From positions 186,001-250,000 of the forward strand of contig NZ_CANKWO010000004.1 in the NCBI RefSeq assembly GCF_947487515.1: a stretch of 64,000 bases of DNA. The letters run 5' to 3'. The stretch is from an uncultured Litoreibacter sp. (GTDB lineage: Bacteria; Pseudomonadota; Alphaproteobacteria; Rhodobacterales; Rhodobacteraceae). Position 1 is the stretch's first letter. Every line of letters starts with the position of its first letter. A program made the position numbers and the translations under genes. The notes beneath the pieces are model-generated. The model had not been told where the DNA came from, ran no database searches, and saw only the letters and a list, made by a program, of their open reading frames with translations. Below are positions 43,675-55,001 of this stretch, in pieces.

Positions 43675-43869
43675 GTGAGCAATTGGATCAGACGGCGACC
43701 ACGCCGCGCATTGGCCATTGGGTTGGCCTTTCTAACAATCACATCACTCGCAAGCGTGCCGTTTGGAGCATCGGCGCAGGCCGTGAGTTCGGTCACGACC
43801 ACGGGGACGGGCACCTATGTTTGCACGCCCGCCGGTTTTGGCAGCAAGTCGCGCTGCTACATTCGGTAA
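43675..43869 (+). CDS. Small secreted protein, unknown
   Basis: 64-aa protein with GTG start, AGAGGAA nine bases upstream, and a clear signal peptide: basic IRRRPRRALAIG, hydrophobic LAFLTITSLASV, and an AQA-type cleavage site near residue 36. The mature peptide is about 28 residues with two Cys (TYVCTPAGFGSKSRCYIR), which may form a disulfide loop. It lies after the glycosidase and is followed by a terminator. No family known to me. Confidence 0.62.
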   Translation: MSNWIRRRPRRALAIGLAFLTITSLASVPFGASAQAVSSVTTTGTGTYVCTPAGFGSKSRCYIR

Positions 43870-43870
43870 G

Positions 43871-43905
43871 AAAAGGCCTGCCTCAGCGACGGCAGGCCAT
43901 TCTTA
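43871..43905. terminator. Bidirectional terminator between small secreted protein and NodT-type gene
   Basis: Perfect 8-bp GC-rich stem (GGCCTGCC / GGCAGGCC, 43875-43898) with an eight-base loop. The minus strand continues TTTTCTTA and the plus strand ATTCTTA, so it fits the end of both converging genes, better for the minus one. Confidence 0.75.
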
Positions 43906-43937
43906 TGGCGCGATGGGCCCTCGCTAATGGGCTCACG

Positions 43938-45365
43938 CTAGTTTGCAGCGAGCACCACATCGTGGAGCCCCAAAGGATCCGCTTCAAGGGCAGGGGGCTG
44001 TTGCTCTAGTGGGGATGAGGCGCCATTCGCCATCCAGCCGCGCCCAGTCGCCACCTGCAACCGCATCCAGCTTAACCCGTAGTTGCGCATCGCATCCGCA
44101 AGGGCCAACCGGTTATTGGCATTTATGCGCTCTGCATCCAACACATCAGTGAGGGTGGTTTCGCCCAATTGGTAAGACTGACGCGACAAGGTCAGTACAG
44201 TCCGCGACGCCGCCGCCGCTTGGCGCAGATGTTGAATCTGCAAATTCCAGTTCCGGCACAGCGTTAAGGCGACCTGCACCTCTTCCACCGCATTCAAAAC
44301 AGTTTCGCGCCACGCAAGCTCTGCCTCGCGGGCATTGGAGGCGGCAACCTGCATACGGCTGCGCAATATCCCTCGGTTAAACACGGGGACAGTCACGAAG
44401 GGGCCAAAGGACCAGAAATCCACGGTGCCCGCCCCCATGGTTCCGGACAATTGGAGCGATGGGTAGAGTTGCGCTTCCGCCACACCTATTTGTGCTGTGG
44501 CCGCTGCAAAACTACGTTCGGCGGCCCGTATATCAGGGCGGCTGCGCAGTAAATCGGCTGGCAAGCCGGTCATGGTCACCCCTGAAGGGCGCGGCTGGCG
44601 GGCCCCTGATTGCATAGTGGTAAGCAGGGGGGCCGCAGGTTCCGCCAGCAATGTGGCGATGCGGAATACATTGATCTCGAAGTTGGCGACCATGATCGGC
44701 AATGGGGCTTGCGCTGACGCCAAAAGTGACATGGCTTGCTGCACTTCCAACTCCGTTGCCTCGTTGACCGCGCGCCTTTGGTTCACAATCGCCAATGTCC
44801 GGCGACGGCTGGCGATGGCCTGACGTGTTATCGCGGCCGCTTCTTGATAGTAGCGGGCCTGCATATAGCTGTTGGTTAAATCGGCAAGATAGGCAAGCCG
44901 GACCGTCCCCGCGTCAAATTGCGCTGCGTGGTAATTTGCGACAGACCGCTCTTGGCCGCGGGAAAACCCGCCAAATATATCAATAACATAGGCCGCATTG
45001 ATGCTTGCGCTCTTTGAGCTTTGGGTTTGGACCTCATTGCCTTGCCGTTGCACATTCGACGAAAGCGCCCCTGTTGTTTGCGCGTTGACGCCAGTTTGCC
45101 CCAATGCGGCATCGGCCGCCACGATGTGTTCCAATGCGGCGCGCACACTTAAGTTTTGAACCACGCCGCGCAAGACAAATTCATCTAATAGAGGGTCGTT
45201 GAGACGCTGCCACCATGGGTCAATCGGGGCCTCCGCCAAGGGGGTTGTCCCCCCAAGCACAAACTCTGGCGCCAGATTGATACTGGGTATTTCAAAGTCT
45301 GGACCTACGATTGAGCAACCTGCCAATGTGATGGCGCTACTCAGTGTCATGAACGCTTTTATCAT
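43938..45365 (-). CDS. NodT/TolC-family outer membrane efflux lipoprotein
   Basis: 475-aa outer-membrane factor. N-terminal lipoprotein signal with lipobox LAGC (Cys17). Two TolC-like repeats follow: the family start PWWQRLNDPLLDEFV, SINAAYVIDIFGGFSRG, TGLPADLLRSRPDIRAAERS (near 275) and the second repeat ELAWRETVLNAVEEVQVAL. NodT-type channels normally go with RND pumps, but no pump or second adaptor gene is adjacent. It lies on the far side of the secretion/polysaccharide region and is a candidate outer-membrane partner for the type I exporter, or for small-molecule efflux. Confidence 0.9.
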   Translation of the reverse strand: MIKAFMTLSSAITLAGCSIVGPDFEIPSINLAPEFVLGGTTPLAEAPIDPWWQRLNDPLLDEFVLRGVVQNLSVRAALEHIVAADAALGQTGVNAQTTGALSSNVQRQGNEVQTQSSKSASINAAYVIDIFGGFSRGQERSVANYHAAQFDAGTVRLAYLADLTNSYMQARYYQEAAAITRQAIASRRRTLAIVNQRRAVNEATELEVQQAMSLLASAQAPLPIMVANFEINVFRIATLLAEPAAPLLTTMQSGARQPRPSGVTMTGLPADLLRSRPDIRAAERSFAAATAQIGVAEAQLYPSLQLSGTMGAGTVDFWSFGPFVTVPVFNRGILRSRMQVAASNAREAELAWRETVLNAVEEVQVALTLCRNWNLQIQHLRQAAAASRTVLTLSRQSYQLGETTLTDVLDAERINANNRLALADAMRNYGLSWMRLQVATGRGWMANGASSPLEQQPPALEADPLGLHDVVLAAN

Positions 45366-45468
45366 CTGCTCTGCCTGCTAGAAATTGAGATTTCCTTATA
45401 TTATTGAGGTATTTTGCAAATCGAATTGTGGCGAATTTGGGGCGAGGAAAAACATTGCCTAAGTTCTG

Positions 45469-45654
45469 ATGGGGGCAGTGGGCATGAAAACAGCCGCTCT
45501 TGAGGTGAAATTGAGTGCCAAAACAAGCGATGCATCGAAAGCTGCCCTCAAAGAATTTTGGGCAGATTATCCGTCGGTTCTCACCGCATCGCAGTTTGCC
45601 CGAAGCCCCAAGCGCACCATTGAGATCAGCGCCTATGAGGCTGTCGGAACCTGA
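45469..45654 (+). CDS. Possible 61-aa protein, unknown
   Basis: Open frame with ATG at 45469 (another at 45484) between the NodT-type gene and the hybrid kinase. The sequence KTAALEVKLSAKTSDASKAALKEFWADYPSV is plausible for a small helical protein and codon use is normal for the region, but its last 22 bases run antisense into the kinase gene, and no family is recognised. It may be chance. Confidence 0.32.
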   Translation: MGAVGMKTAALEVKLSAKTSDASKAALKEFWADYPSVLTASQFARSPKRTIEISAYEAVGT

Positions 45655-47825
45655 GACAGAAAACTGCGCAGCCGGTCTGGGTTGATCGGCTTTTCCAGCA
45701 GACAAAGGGACATTCGTCTGCAGGCGTCTTTCAGGTCCTTGCTGCGGTTGGCCGAGACAATCGCAGTAGGCACCTGTGCGTGCGTCTTTGACATTTCGGC
45801 GTAGAATTCGATCCCCGTTTGTCCGGTTCCTAGGTGGTAATCCAGCAGCATCGCATCTGGCACCAACTCGATTTCTGCCAAAAGATCGCGGGCGTCTTCG
45901 GCAGTTGCTGCGTGAATGACGGATGCACCAAGACCTTCGATCATTATCGTCATTGCACTGGCCAACTGCGGGTCGTTCTCAACCAGCATCAAGAACAACC
46001 CACTGAGATCCGATTGCTCTATCTGCGTCGCGTCAACGCGGGGCTGGGGGGCACTATCTACAAGCGCAACAGTCACGGAAAAACAGCTTCCAACATTGGG
46101 CTGCGACCAGAGGTTTAGGTCATGCCCCAGCCCTTTGCAGGCGCGCTCGACAATCGCTAGCCCCAATCCTAAGCCCGCGTCGCTGCCGCTGGCCTCGATG
46201 CGGTGGAACTCTTGAAAGATTGCCGGTTGATCCGCCTCGCTGATGCCGCGGCCTGTATCCCACACCTCGATTTTGGCAAAGTCACCGATGCGGCGCACCC
46301 CAACCAGCACGCGCCCCGTTGAGGTGTAGCGGATGGCGTTCGAGACGAGGTTCTGGATAATGCGGCGAAGGTAGCCCGGATCGCTGTTAACCATCAAGGA
46401 GCTATCAACGATCCTCAACTCCACGCCTTTCGCCAGTGCGTAGGGTGTCAGCTCGTCTCGAAGGGGGGCGAATATCTGGGCCAACCCGATGGGATGCACG
46501 TTGAAAACCGCCTTGCCAGCATCAAGTTTGGAGATATCCAACAGGGCCTCGATGATCTGTTCGGCCCCCACGAGGGCGGTTTCGGTTTTGGCAATCACTT
46601 GCAAGGCGTCCGCGCTGCCCACCTTGTCGGGCAAAGACGAGACGAACAGCTTCGCCGCCGACAATGGTTGCAACAGATCGTGACTGGCGGCAGCGATGAA
46701 GCGGCTTTTGGAGGCATTGGCGCGCTCGGCCTCTTGCAGCGCAACCCCCAGTTCACGGGTGCGGTCCTGAACGCGGCGCTCGAGTTGTTCGTTCATTTCG
46801 TATAGGGCGCGCGCGGTTTCGCGCTCTGCAGCGACATCGGTGAAGCTGATCACAAAGCCGCCGTCGGGCATGTCTTGCGCAAATACATTGAAGAACTGGC
46901 GGCCCTCGCGGCTGACTTCAAAGGTCAACGGGTGGCGCCGGATTGTGTGATCCGCCCATTTTTTCAAGTGCTCTGCATCAATCCCTTCGTGGAACTGCAG
47001 CCCGTCGCGCAGCCGGTCCAACAGCATTGCGAACCCCATGCCAATTGCCGCGCGGTGCCCCCGTGGGGCCAGCATCCCGTCCATCTTTTTGTTCCAGCCG
47101 ACGAGGATTTGGTTGTGATCGAAGATACAGACACCTTGATTAAGGTGATCCAGTGTTGCTTGCAGCATGGTGGCCTGCTGGTCGCGCATCTTGTCACGTT
47201 CTTGGCGCTCCATGCGAATGATTTCGGTGACATCGGTTTGCAGAATGACCGTGCCGCCCTGCGCGGTGCGGTGTTCGCTGACCTGCAACCAGCGGTTCCA
47301 GAGCAGCTTAACATTGAAAACCACATGCGCGTCGCCGTGACGCTGCATACGTTGTGCCGCCCAGCCGTCGGGCCGCGTGCCGTCAGGCAGCGCCAGATAC
47401 TGGCTGCCAGAGATCAGGGTGACGTAATCTTTAAAGTGTAGCCCTGCCACTAGATGCGCGTCGATATCGACCAAGTCACGGCAAAAACGGCTGTTGAACA
47501 GGACGAGTAAATCATCCTTGTCAAACAGCGCAAAGCCCTCGTTGATGGTCTCTATCGCCTCCGTCAGATTGGAGCGCGCGGTTTCTGTTTCGACGTTTGC
47601 GACCTCGAGGCGGGCGTTGGAATCTTGCAGCAGGTCCAGCGTCCGCTCCAATTCCCGTGTGCGTTCTCGAACCTGTGTTTCCAACAGGGCGGCGCGTTCG
47701 AACTGTTGATAGGCGAGGCCGGATTGTTCGCTTTTTTGCTCGACGCGGCGCATCAAGGATTGCGCGATCTGGAGCAGCTTTTCGTTCTGGCGCTCGACTG
47801 AATCGGCTGGATTTATCAAGGACAT
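45633..47825 (-). CDS. NahK/ErcS-like hybrid sensor histidine kinase
   Basis: 730-aa cytoplasmic kinase without membrane helices. Order: N-terminal coiled coil (residues 1-80), PAS (about 90-205), PAS (about 220-340), coiled linker, HisKA with the phospho-His in AASHDLLQPLSAAKLF (near 381), HATPase with N-box IQNLVSNAIRYTSTG (near 490) and GRGISEADQPAIF, and a C-terminal receiver domain with phospho-Asp in DAMLLDYHLGTGQTG (near 665). The HDLLQPL phosphobox is typical of the NahK/ErcS group. It lies seven bases after the FIST-domain gene, and such kinases are regulated by FIST proteins (NosP) in Pseudomonas. Confidence 0.92.
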   Translation of the reverse strand: MSLINPADSVERQNEKLLQIAQSLMRRVEQKSEQSGLAYQQFERAALLETQVRERTRELERTLDLLQDSNARLEVANVETETARSNLTEAIETINEGFALFDKDDLLVLFNSRFCRDLVDIDAHLVAGLHFKDYVTLISGSQYLALPDGTRPDGWAAQRMQRHGDAHVVFNVKLLWNRWLQVSEHRTAQGGTVILQTDVTEIIRMERQERDKMRDQQATMLQATLDHLNQGVCIFDHNQILVGWNKKMDGMLAPRGHRAAIGMGFAMLLDRLRDGLQFHEGIDAEHLKKWADHTIRRHPLTFEVSREGRQFFNVFAQDMPDGGFVISFTDVAAERETARALYEMNEQLERRVQDRTRELGVALQEAERANASKSRFIAAASHDLLQPLSAAKLFVSSLPDKVGSADALQVIAKTETALVGAEQIIEALLDISKLDAGKAVFNVHPIGLAQIFAPLRDELTPYALAKGVELRIVDSSLMVNSDPGYLRRIIQNLVSNAIRYTSTGRVLVGVRRIGDFAKIEVWDTGRGISEADQPAIFQEFHRIEASGSDAGLGLGLAIVERACKGLGHDLNLWSQPNVGSCFSVTVALVDSAPQPRVDATQIEQSDLSGLFLMLVENDPQLASAMTIMIEGLGASVIHAATAEDARDLLAEIELVPDAMLLDYHLGTGQTGIEFYAEMSKTHAQVPTAIVSANRSKDLKDACRRMSLCLLEKPINPDRLRSFLSQVPTAS

Positions 47826-47831
47826 AACGAG

Positions 47832-49019
47832 TTAATCTTGGGTGTCGGATGACGCATAGAAGGCCACACCGCTCATGGTGTGGTTCACATGCAGCGGGCC
47901 GATCTGTTCCCCATAGGTCGAGAAACCTGTTACGCGGTGCTTGGACAAGATGTCGGATACATCGCGGCTCATTTGGGTTTGCTCGGCCTCAATGCGGCGC
48001 AGCAGGCAGTCACATCCGATGATATTGGCGGGCGGGCCGTCGCAGGAAAGCTCTTCCAGCTTGCGACTTAGATGGGTGGCCATGTTGTCGGGCTTGGCTA
48101 CGGTCAGCACCATGCCTTCGTCGATCGCGGAAAAGAACACCAGTTCACCGTCGTCATTGACCTGCTGGATCGCGCGAACATGATGCGAGTTTCCAATGCG
48201 GACAACGACAGGATGCGACGCAAAGGTGAAGCGGTCCAGCTGCTCAGGGTCCTTGCCGACAATTCGGGCGTATTCACGGGCTGCGGGCTCCGCGTTGATC
48301 GATTTGACCACGCGGCGCATAGGATCAGCGGCGGTGACAACCATCTTTTGGTCCGTTGGGACAAGGTGATCCAAGCTGAACACATGGGCGCGGTGGGTGC
48401 TGCGCATTAAGGTCAGCACCGCCGCATTACTGGCAATCACGCCGTTTAGCGCCACAAGCGTGTTGCCAAAATCGACCCCGTCACCTGCCGAGCCGCCAAA
48501 AATGGGCATATCGCGCAAAGCAGGGGAGATCGTGGCGGCCAAAGTGTCCTCGCTTAGCGACAGGCCATCGACAATCAGGAAAGCGAACCCGTGCTCCATC
48601 GCCTGATTGCGGTCGTGCAAAGTAACACGCTCCAGCGCGATGGTGTCGATTAACGGCTGCGCTTGCAGGTTTTTAATGCCTTCAATCAAGATTGGTTTGG
48701 TTGCAAAACCTGCCTTGGGGAAGCCGATGGCAACGATGAGCCCGTCGTCATACCCGCTGGCCCCAATTTCGCCGGCGGTGGTACACGCCACAACATCGGT
48801 GTCGGGAAAGCAGACCTGCGCTTGCGCCACAACATCGCTGAAATCAGCTTGAGGGGTCACAAAAAGGGTGACCAGATCAAGGGGGGCGGACCCCAGATCA
48901 AGTTTCAACTGCCGCAGGGCTGAGGGCGCTGTCCAAGGGGTCTGTGCCGTGCACAAAATACCCGCTTGGCTGTTCGCGCTAAGCGCGGCCTTTGAATAGG
49001 ATCCACCTTCAGGCAACAT
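47832..49019 (-). CDS. FIST domain protein, NosP-like sensor
   Basis: 395-aa protein with FIST N and FIST C domains. Visible blocks are DVVACTTAGEIGASGYDDGLI (about residues 75-95), FAFLIVDGLSLSEDTL, DMPIFGGSAGDGVDF (near 175), and in the FIST C part VTGFSTYGEQIGPLHVNHTM at the end. In Pseudomonas NosP is a FIST hemoprotein binding nitric oxide and inhibiting its partner kinase NahK. Here the same pairing is seen (kinase gene seven bases downstream). Whether it binds heme cannot be told from sequence alone. Confidence 0.9.
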   Translation of the reverse strand: MLPEGGSYSKAALSANSQAGILCTAQTPWTAPSALRQLKLDLGSAPLDLVTLFVTPQADFSDVVAQAQVCFPDTDVVACTTAGEIGASGYDDGLIVAIGFPKAGFATKPILIEGIKNLQAQPLIDTIALERVTLHDRNQAMEHGFAFLIVDGLSLSEDTLAATISPALRDMPIFGGSAGDGVDFGNTLVALNGVIASNAAVLTLMRSTHRAHVFSLDHLVPTDQKMVVTAADPMRRVVKSINAEPAAREYARIVGKDPEQLDRFTFASHPVVVRIGNSHHVRAIQQVNDDGELVFFSAIDEGMVLTVAKPDNMATHLSRKLEELSCDGPPANIIGCDCLLRRIEAEQTQMSRDVSDILSKHRVTGFSTYGEQIGPLHVNHTMSGVAFYASSDTQD

Positions 49020-49055
49020 TGATCGCGATACTCCCTAGGCCAAAAGATAGGGCGT

Positions 49056-49757
49056 TCAACTTGAACTTGGCAAGACACTTGCGAATTTGGCATTCTGCGC
49101 CACCAAAACCGCCTGCGTTCTGCTTTGCACCCCGAGTTTGCGCATGATCGCAGTGACATGCGCTTTCACGGTGGTTTCGGCAATCGACAGGTCAAAGGCG
49201 ATTTGTTTGTTCAGCTTGCCCTCACAGATCAGTTCGAGAATGCGGGCTTGCTGATTGGTGAGCGAAGACAGGCGCGATATGGTTTCTCCGGTTTGCTCCG
49301 AGGCGGGGCTGTCCACAAAACCCGCGGGCTTGAACACCTGACCGGCGGCAATCTGCTCGAGCGCATTTTTAAATACCGAACGGCGGCTGTGTTTGGGAAC
49401 AAACCCCGACGCCCCCGCTTTGATCGCCCCGTTTATGATGGCGTTATCCGTCATTGATGAGACGATGACGATTGGCGATTTCTCCACCTGCCGCTTCAGG
49501 CGCATCAACCCGTCAAGGCCACTGACATCCGGCAGATTGAGGTCAAGCAAGATGATAGCGGGCGGGGCTCGCTTCTCCAGTTGGGCCAAGGCCACATCTA
49601 GGCATTCAGCGGTCACAACCTCTTCAAAATGTGCCACTGATTTCAACGTCAATTCCAACGCATCGCAAAACAAAGGGTGATCATCGATGACCATCGCCCA
49701 GCCGCGGGGCAACTGCGGTGTGGTGGCGTGTGAGGAAGGCGGGAAATGCGATGTCAT
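49056..49757 (-). CDS. NarL/LuxR-family response regulator
   Basis: 233-aa regulator. Receiver domain at residues 20-135 with phospho-Asp in IILLDLNLPDVSG (near 70), and Lys in GFVPKHSRR near 120. HTH_LuxR from about 160: LTNQQARILELICEGKLNK, IAETTVKAHVTAIMRKLG. It is the first gene of the three-gene set with the FIST sensor and hybrid kinase, 36 bases apart, and starts 248 bases from the divergent coxG. The ErbR/AgmR regulators of alcohol oxidation have a similar setting. It may regulate the divergent cox operon; inference. Confidence 0.92.
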   Translation of the reverse strand: MTSHFPPSSHATTPQLPRGWAMVIDDHPLFCDALELTLKSVAHFEEVVTAECLDVALAQLEKRAPPAIILLDLNLPDVSGLDGLMRLKRQVEKSPIVIVSSMTDNAIINGAIKAGASGFVPKHSRRSVFKNALEQIAAGQVFKPAGFVDSPASEQTGETISRLSSLTNQQARILELICEGKLNKQIAFDLSIAETTVKAHVTAIMRKLGVQSRTQAVLVAQNAKFASVLPSSS

Positions 49758-50005
49758 GGCACCACTCTAGCGTGTCAAACCGGCCTTGGTCACCTGCCAA
49801 ATAGTCTTAGTCCCATACCGCATTTGACGCTTGTCATATGGGGCCGACAGCGCCAACACTATGGGCCACACCAAACAGAAGCTCGGCTGGGCTCACCCAC
49901 GCCGCCTGAATGTTTCAATGTTGCAGGTGCATCTACACCCTAAGTCTCATAGGCGGGGGCGAATTGGCTTCGTAGACTAACCACAAACGAGGAATAGAAC
50001 CGACA

Positions 50006-50527
50006 ATGAATTTGAGTGACAGCCGCGAAATCAACGCTGATGTGGCAACAGTTTGGGCCGCTTTGTTGGACCCGGAGGTGCTGAAGGCCTGTGTGCCAGG
50101 CTGCAAGGAAATGGCGGGATCCGCCACTGAAGGGTATGAGGCGACGGTGGTCCAGAAAGTTGGCCCCGTAAAGGCGACCTTCAAGGGGGCCGTCCATATG
50201 AGCGACATGATCGAGCCGCTCAGCATGACGATTTCCGGCGAAGGCAAAGGTGGTGCGGCTGGCTTTGCGAAGGGCGGTGCCGACGTGCGGCTAGAGGCCC
50301 AAGGCGACATCACCGTATTGCACTATGACGTTGAGGCAAAGGTCGGCGGCAAGCTGGCGCAGCTCGGGTCTCGTATCATTGACGGGTTTGCCAAAAAGAT
50401 GGCCGATCAGTTTTTCAACAATTTCCAAGACGCCGTCGGCGCACCAGAGGCCGATGATGAAGATACGGTCGCCGGAGGCAATGACGACACAAAGAAAAAG
50501 GGCTGGTTCAAACGGCTGGTAAGCTGA
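50006..50527 (+). CDS. coxG: CoxG-like SRPBCC protein
   Basis: 173-aa protein of the carbon monoxide dehydrogenase subunit G family: [21 protein letters not shown] (residues 5-25), [28 protein letters not shown] and the block [31 protein letters not shown] near 110-140. Members help attach or mature the enzyme at the membrane. It is followed by a Lys-rich tail ([14 protein letters not shown]). First gene of coxGSLM, 44 bases before coxS. Confidence 0.9.
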   Translation: MNLSDSREINADVATVWAALLDPEVLKACVPGCKEMAGSATEGYEATVVQKVGPVKATFKGAVHMSDMIEPLSMTISGEGKGGAAGFAKGGADVRLEAQGDITVLHYDVEAKVGGKLAQLGSRIIDGFAKKMADQFFNNFQDAVGAPEADDEDTVAGGNDDTKKKGWFKRLVS

Positions 50528-50570
50528 CGACCCGCACCCAGACGACAAAGATATCCACGGGAGGATAGGA

Positions 50571-51056
50571 ATGACCAAAGTTTCGATGACCATCAACGGG
50601 AAGCAGGTATCGGGCGACGTGGAAGGGCGCACATTGCTGGCGTCTTTCTTGCGCGAGGACCAACGTTTGACCGGAACGCACATCGGGTGCGACACCTCAC
50701 AATGCGGGGCTTGCGTCGTGCATGTGGATGGCAAGGCGGTGAAATCTTGCACAATGTTTGCCATTGAAGCCGACGGCGCACAGGTTGCAACGATTGAAGG
50801 CCAAGCCGCCGAAGACGGAACGCTGAACGCTATCCAAGCCGCATTTCAAGAGCACCACGGACTGCAATGCGGGTTCTGTACACCAGGGATGGTGATGTCA
50901 GCGGCAGCCTTGCTCAAGGAAAACCCCAAGCCGTCGGCCTCTGAGGTGCGTGAATACCTTGAGGGCAACATTTGCCGCTGCACGGGATACCACAATATCG
51001 TCAAGTCAATCATGGCCGCCTCTGGTCAAGACGTCAGCGCCATCGCTGCCGAGTAA
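50571..51056 (+). CDS. coxS: Molybdenum hydroxylase small subunit, [2Fe-2S] (CoxS type)
   Basis: 161-aa iron-sulfur subunit. N-terminal plant-ferredoxin cluster ligands: [18 protein letters not shown] and SC (about residues 42-66). C-terminal cluster: CGFCTPGM and CRCTGY (about 104-142). It transfers electrons from the molybdenum site of the large subunit to FAD in the medium subunit. Length is normal. Good ribosome site (GGGAGGA) upstream. Confidence 0.95.
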   Translation: MTKVSMTINGKQVSGDVEGRTLLASFLREDQRLTGTHIGCDTSQCGACVVHVDGKAVKSCTMFAIEADGAQVATIEGQAAEDGTLNAIQAAFQEHHGLQCGFCTPGMVMSAAALLKENPKPSASEVREYLEGNICRCTGYHNIVKSIMAASGQDVSAIAAE

Positions 51057-51078
51057 TCGAATTCTGGGAGGAAATTCT

Positions 51079-53448
<2,370 letters not shown>

Positions 53449-53461
53449 AGGAGGAAAGCAC

Positions 53462-54244
53462 ATGTATGCATTTGACATAGAGCGCCCTGCAACTGTGGCC
53501 GAAGCGGCAGCAGCCCTCGGCAACGAAGATGCGCAAGCACTGGGGGGCGGGCAAACCCTGATCCCCACGCTGAAGCAACGTCTGGCCAGCCCAGAAAAAC
53601 TGGTCTCGCTTACCGGCGTGGCCGAGATGCAAGGCATCACCTCAAACGGCGGCACATTGACCATCGGGGGGGCAGTCACCCACGCTGACGTCGCAGGCGA
53701 CGGTAGCTACAAGGCTTTGTCGGAACTGGCGTCGAACATTGGTGACCCTGCGGTGCGCAACCGTGGCACCATTGGCGGGTCTTTGGCCAACAATGACCCC
53801 TCGGCTTGCTATCCGGCGGCGGCGTTGGCTTCGGGTGCGACCATCGTCACCAACACGCGCGAGATCGCAGCGGACGACTACTTTGTCGGCCTGTTCGAAA
53901 CCGCGTTGGACGAGGGCGAGATCATCACCGCCGTGAAGTTCCCGATCCCCCAGAAAGCGAACTACCAAAAGTTCCTGCAGCCAGCATCGCGCTTTGCGCT
54001 GGTGGGTGTGTTTGTCGCGGTAACTGCAGACGGGGTGCGCGTGGCCGTTACGGGGGCGTCGAACGAAGGGGTGCACCGCTGGACGGCGGCCGAAGACGCG
54101 CTGAGTGCCAACTTCTCTGCGGATGCATTGGATGGCCTTAGCGTAAGTGCAGATGATCTGATCGCAGATTTGCACGGCTCTGCCGAGTACCGCGCGCATC
54201 TGGTCGCGGTGATGACCAAACGGGCGGTTGCAGCGGCGTCCTGA
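53462..54244 (+). CDS. coxM: Molybdenum hydroxylase medium subunit, FAD-binding (CoxM type)
   Basis: 260-aa FAD subunit. The flavin-binding blocks are ALGGGQTLIPTLKQRLA (residues 25-41) and the second motif GDPAVRNRGTIGGSLANNDPSA (about 92-113; quoted only by its ends), then the C-terminal CO dehydrogenase flavoprotein domain. Length is slightly under the usual 280-290. It completes the S-L-M enzyme and ends at a strong terminator. No coxD/E/F/I maturation genes follow in the window. Confidence 0.93.
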   Translation: MYAFDIERPATVAEAAAALGNEDAQALGGGQTLIPTLKQRLASPEKLVSLTGVAEMQGITSNGGTLTIGGAVTHADVAGDGSYKALSELASNIGDPAVRNRGTIGGSLANNDPSACYPAAALASGATIVTNTREIAADDYFVGLFETALDEGEIITAVKFPIPQKANYQKFLQPASRFALVGVFVAVTADGVRVAVTGASNEGVHRWTAAEDALSANFSADALDGLSVSADDLIADLHGSAEYRAHLVAVMTKRAVAAAS

Positions 54245-54266
54245 GCGGCGATTACACTAAACAGAG

Positions 54267-54293
54267 GGCCTCGCCAATTTGGCGGGGCCTTTT
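54267..54293 (+). terminator. Rho-independent terminator of the cox operon
   Basis: 9-bp stem (GGCCTCGCC / GGCGGGGCC, one G-T pair), loop AATTT, then TTTT. It starts 23 bases after the coxM stop. Confidence 0.85.
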
Positions 54294-54338
54294 CAGTGTT
54301 AGGGCCGGCAGGATTGGGGCAGGGCGCAAAAACCTCCC

Positions 54339-54998
54339 CTAAAGACGCCGAAGCCCGAACTCCCGAATGAGATTGGTCAACAGGGTGCGGGCCTCCACAC
54401 GGTGCGCGCGGTGGACGTCTTTGGCCTGCTGGGCATCCCCGCGCTCTATCGCGCAAAGCACCGCGCGGTGGTCTTCATTGGATTTAACCGGCAAGGGGCG
54501 CAAGGGCAGCGTCATCATACGGGCGCGACGCACTTGATCGCTGTAGCGGGCCACCACTTCCACCACGCGCTTGTTCCCCCCCAAGCGCACCAATTCGGTA
54601 TGAAACCGGTCGTCGGCTTTGGCCCATAGGTTGCGGTCCTGTTTCGACAAAGCTGCGTCCATCTCGTCTATGCAGTCTTGGGCGACTTGGAGGTCCTCTT
54701 TGGCGTATCCGATCTCTGCGGCCCGTTGCGCCGCGAGGCTTTCAAGCTCGCATAAGACGTCATAGATATCCGCCATGTCTTCTGACGAAATCGGCAAGAT
54801 ACGCACCCCGCGACGGGGTTGAACTTCGACCAAACCCTGCGCCTGCATGGTCAAGGCCGCCTCGCGAACTGGGGTGCGGGACATGCCCAGTTGATCAGCC
54901 AAATCGGCTTCGTAGTGGTTCGAGTCCGGTGGAAGATCGCCGCTAAATACCATTTCTCGCAGGCGTTCTAGGGCCTGTCCGGTTTGCGATTTTCCCAC
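54339..54998 (-). CDS. GntR-family regulator with FCD ligand domain
   Basis: 219-aa regulator. N-terminal winged helix with EADLADQLGMSRTPVREAAL (residues 26-45) and VEVQPRRGVRILPI; C-terminal FCD helical domain (about 75-215) with metal-binding-type Asp/His positions (DRFHTELVRLGGN, EDHRAVLCAIERGD, VHRAHRVEA). FCD regulators typically sense a carboxylic acid and control the neighbouring catabolic genes. It heads the group with the Gfo/Idh/MocA dehydrogenase and isopropylmalate dehydrogenase-like genes (its start is three bases after the stop of the former), and GTATAC-type sites lie in their promoter. Confidence 0.9.
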   Translation of the reverse strand: MGKSQTGQALERLREMVFSGDLPPDSNHYEADLADQLGMSRTPVREAALTMQAQGLVEVQPRRGVRILPISSEDMADIYDVLCELESLAAQRAAEIGYAKEDLQVAQDCIDEMDAALSKQDRNLWAKADDRFHTELVRLGGNKRVVEVVARYSDQVRRARMMTLPLRPLPVKSNEDHRAVLCAIERGDAQQAKDVHRAHRVEARTLLTNLIREFGLRRL

Positions 54999-55001
54999 GT
55001 T

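Noticed and set aside
50950-51078. 832-aa version of CoxL
   Set aside because: The extra residues come from the end of coxS in another frame; GGGAGGA before 51079 and the family-like start there fix the shorter form.
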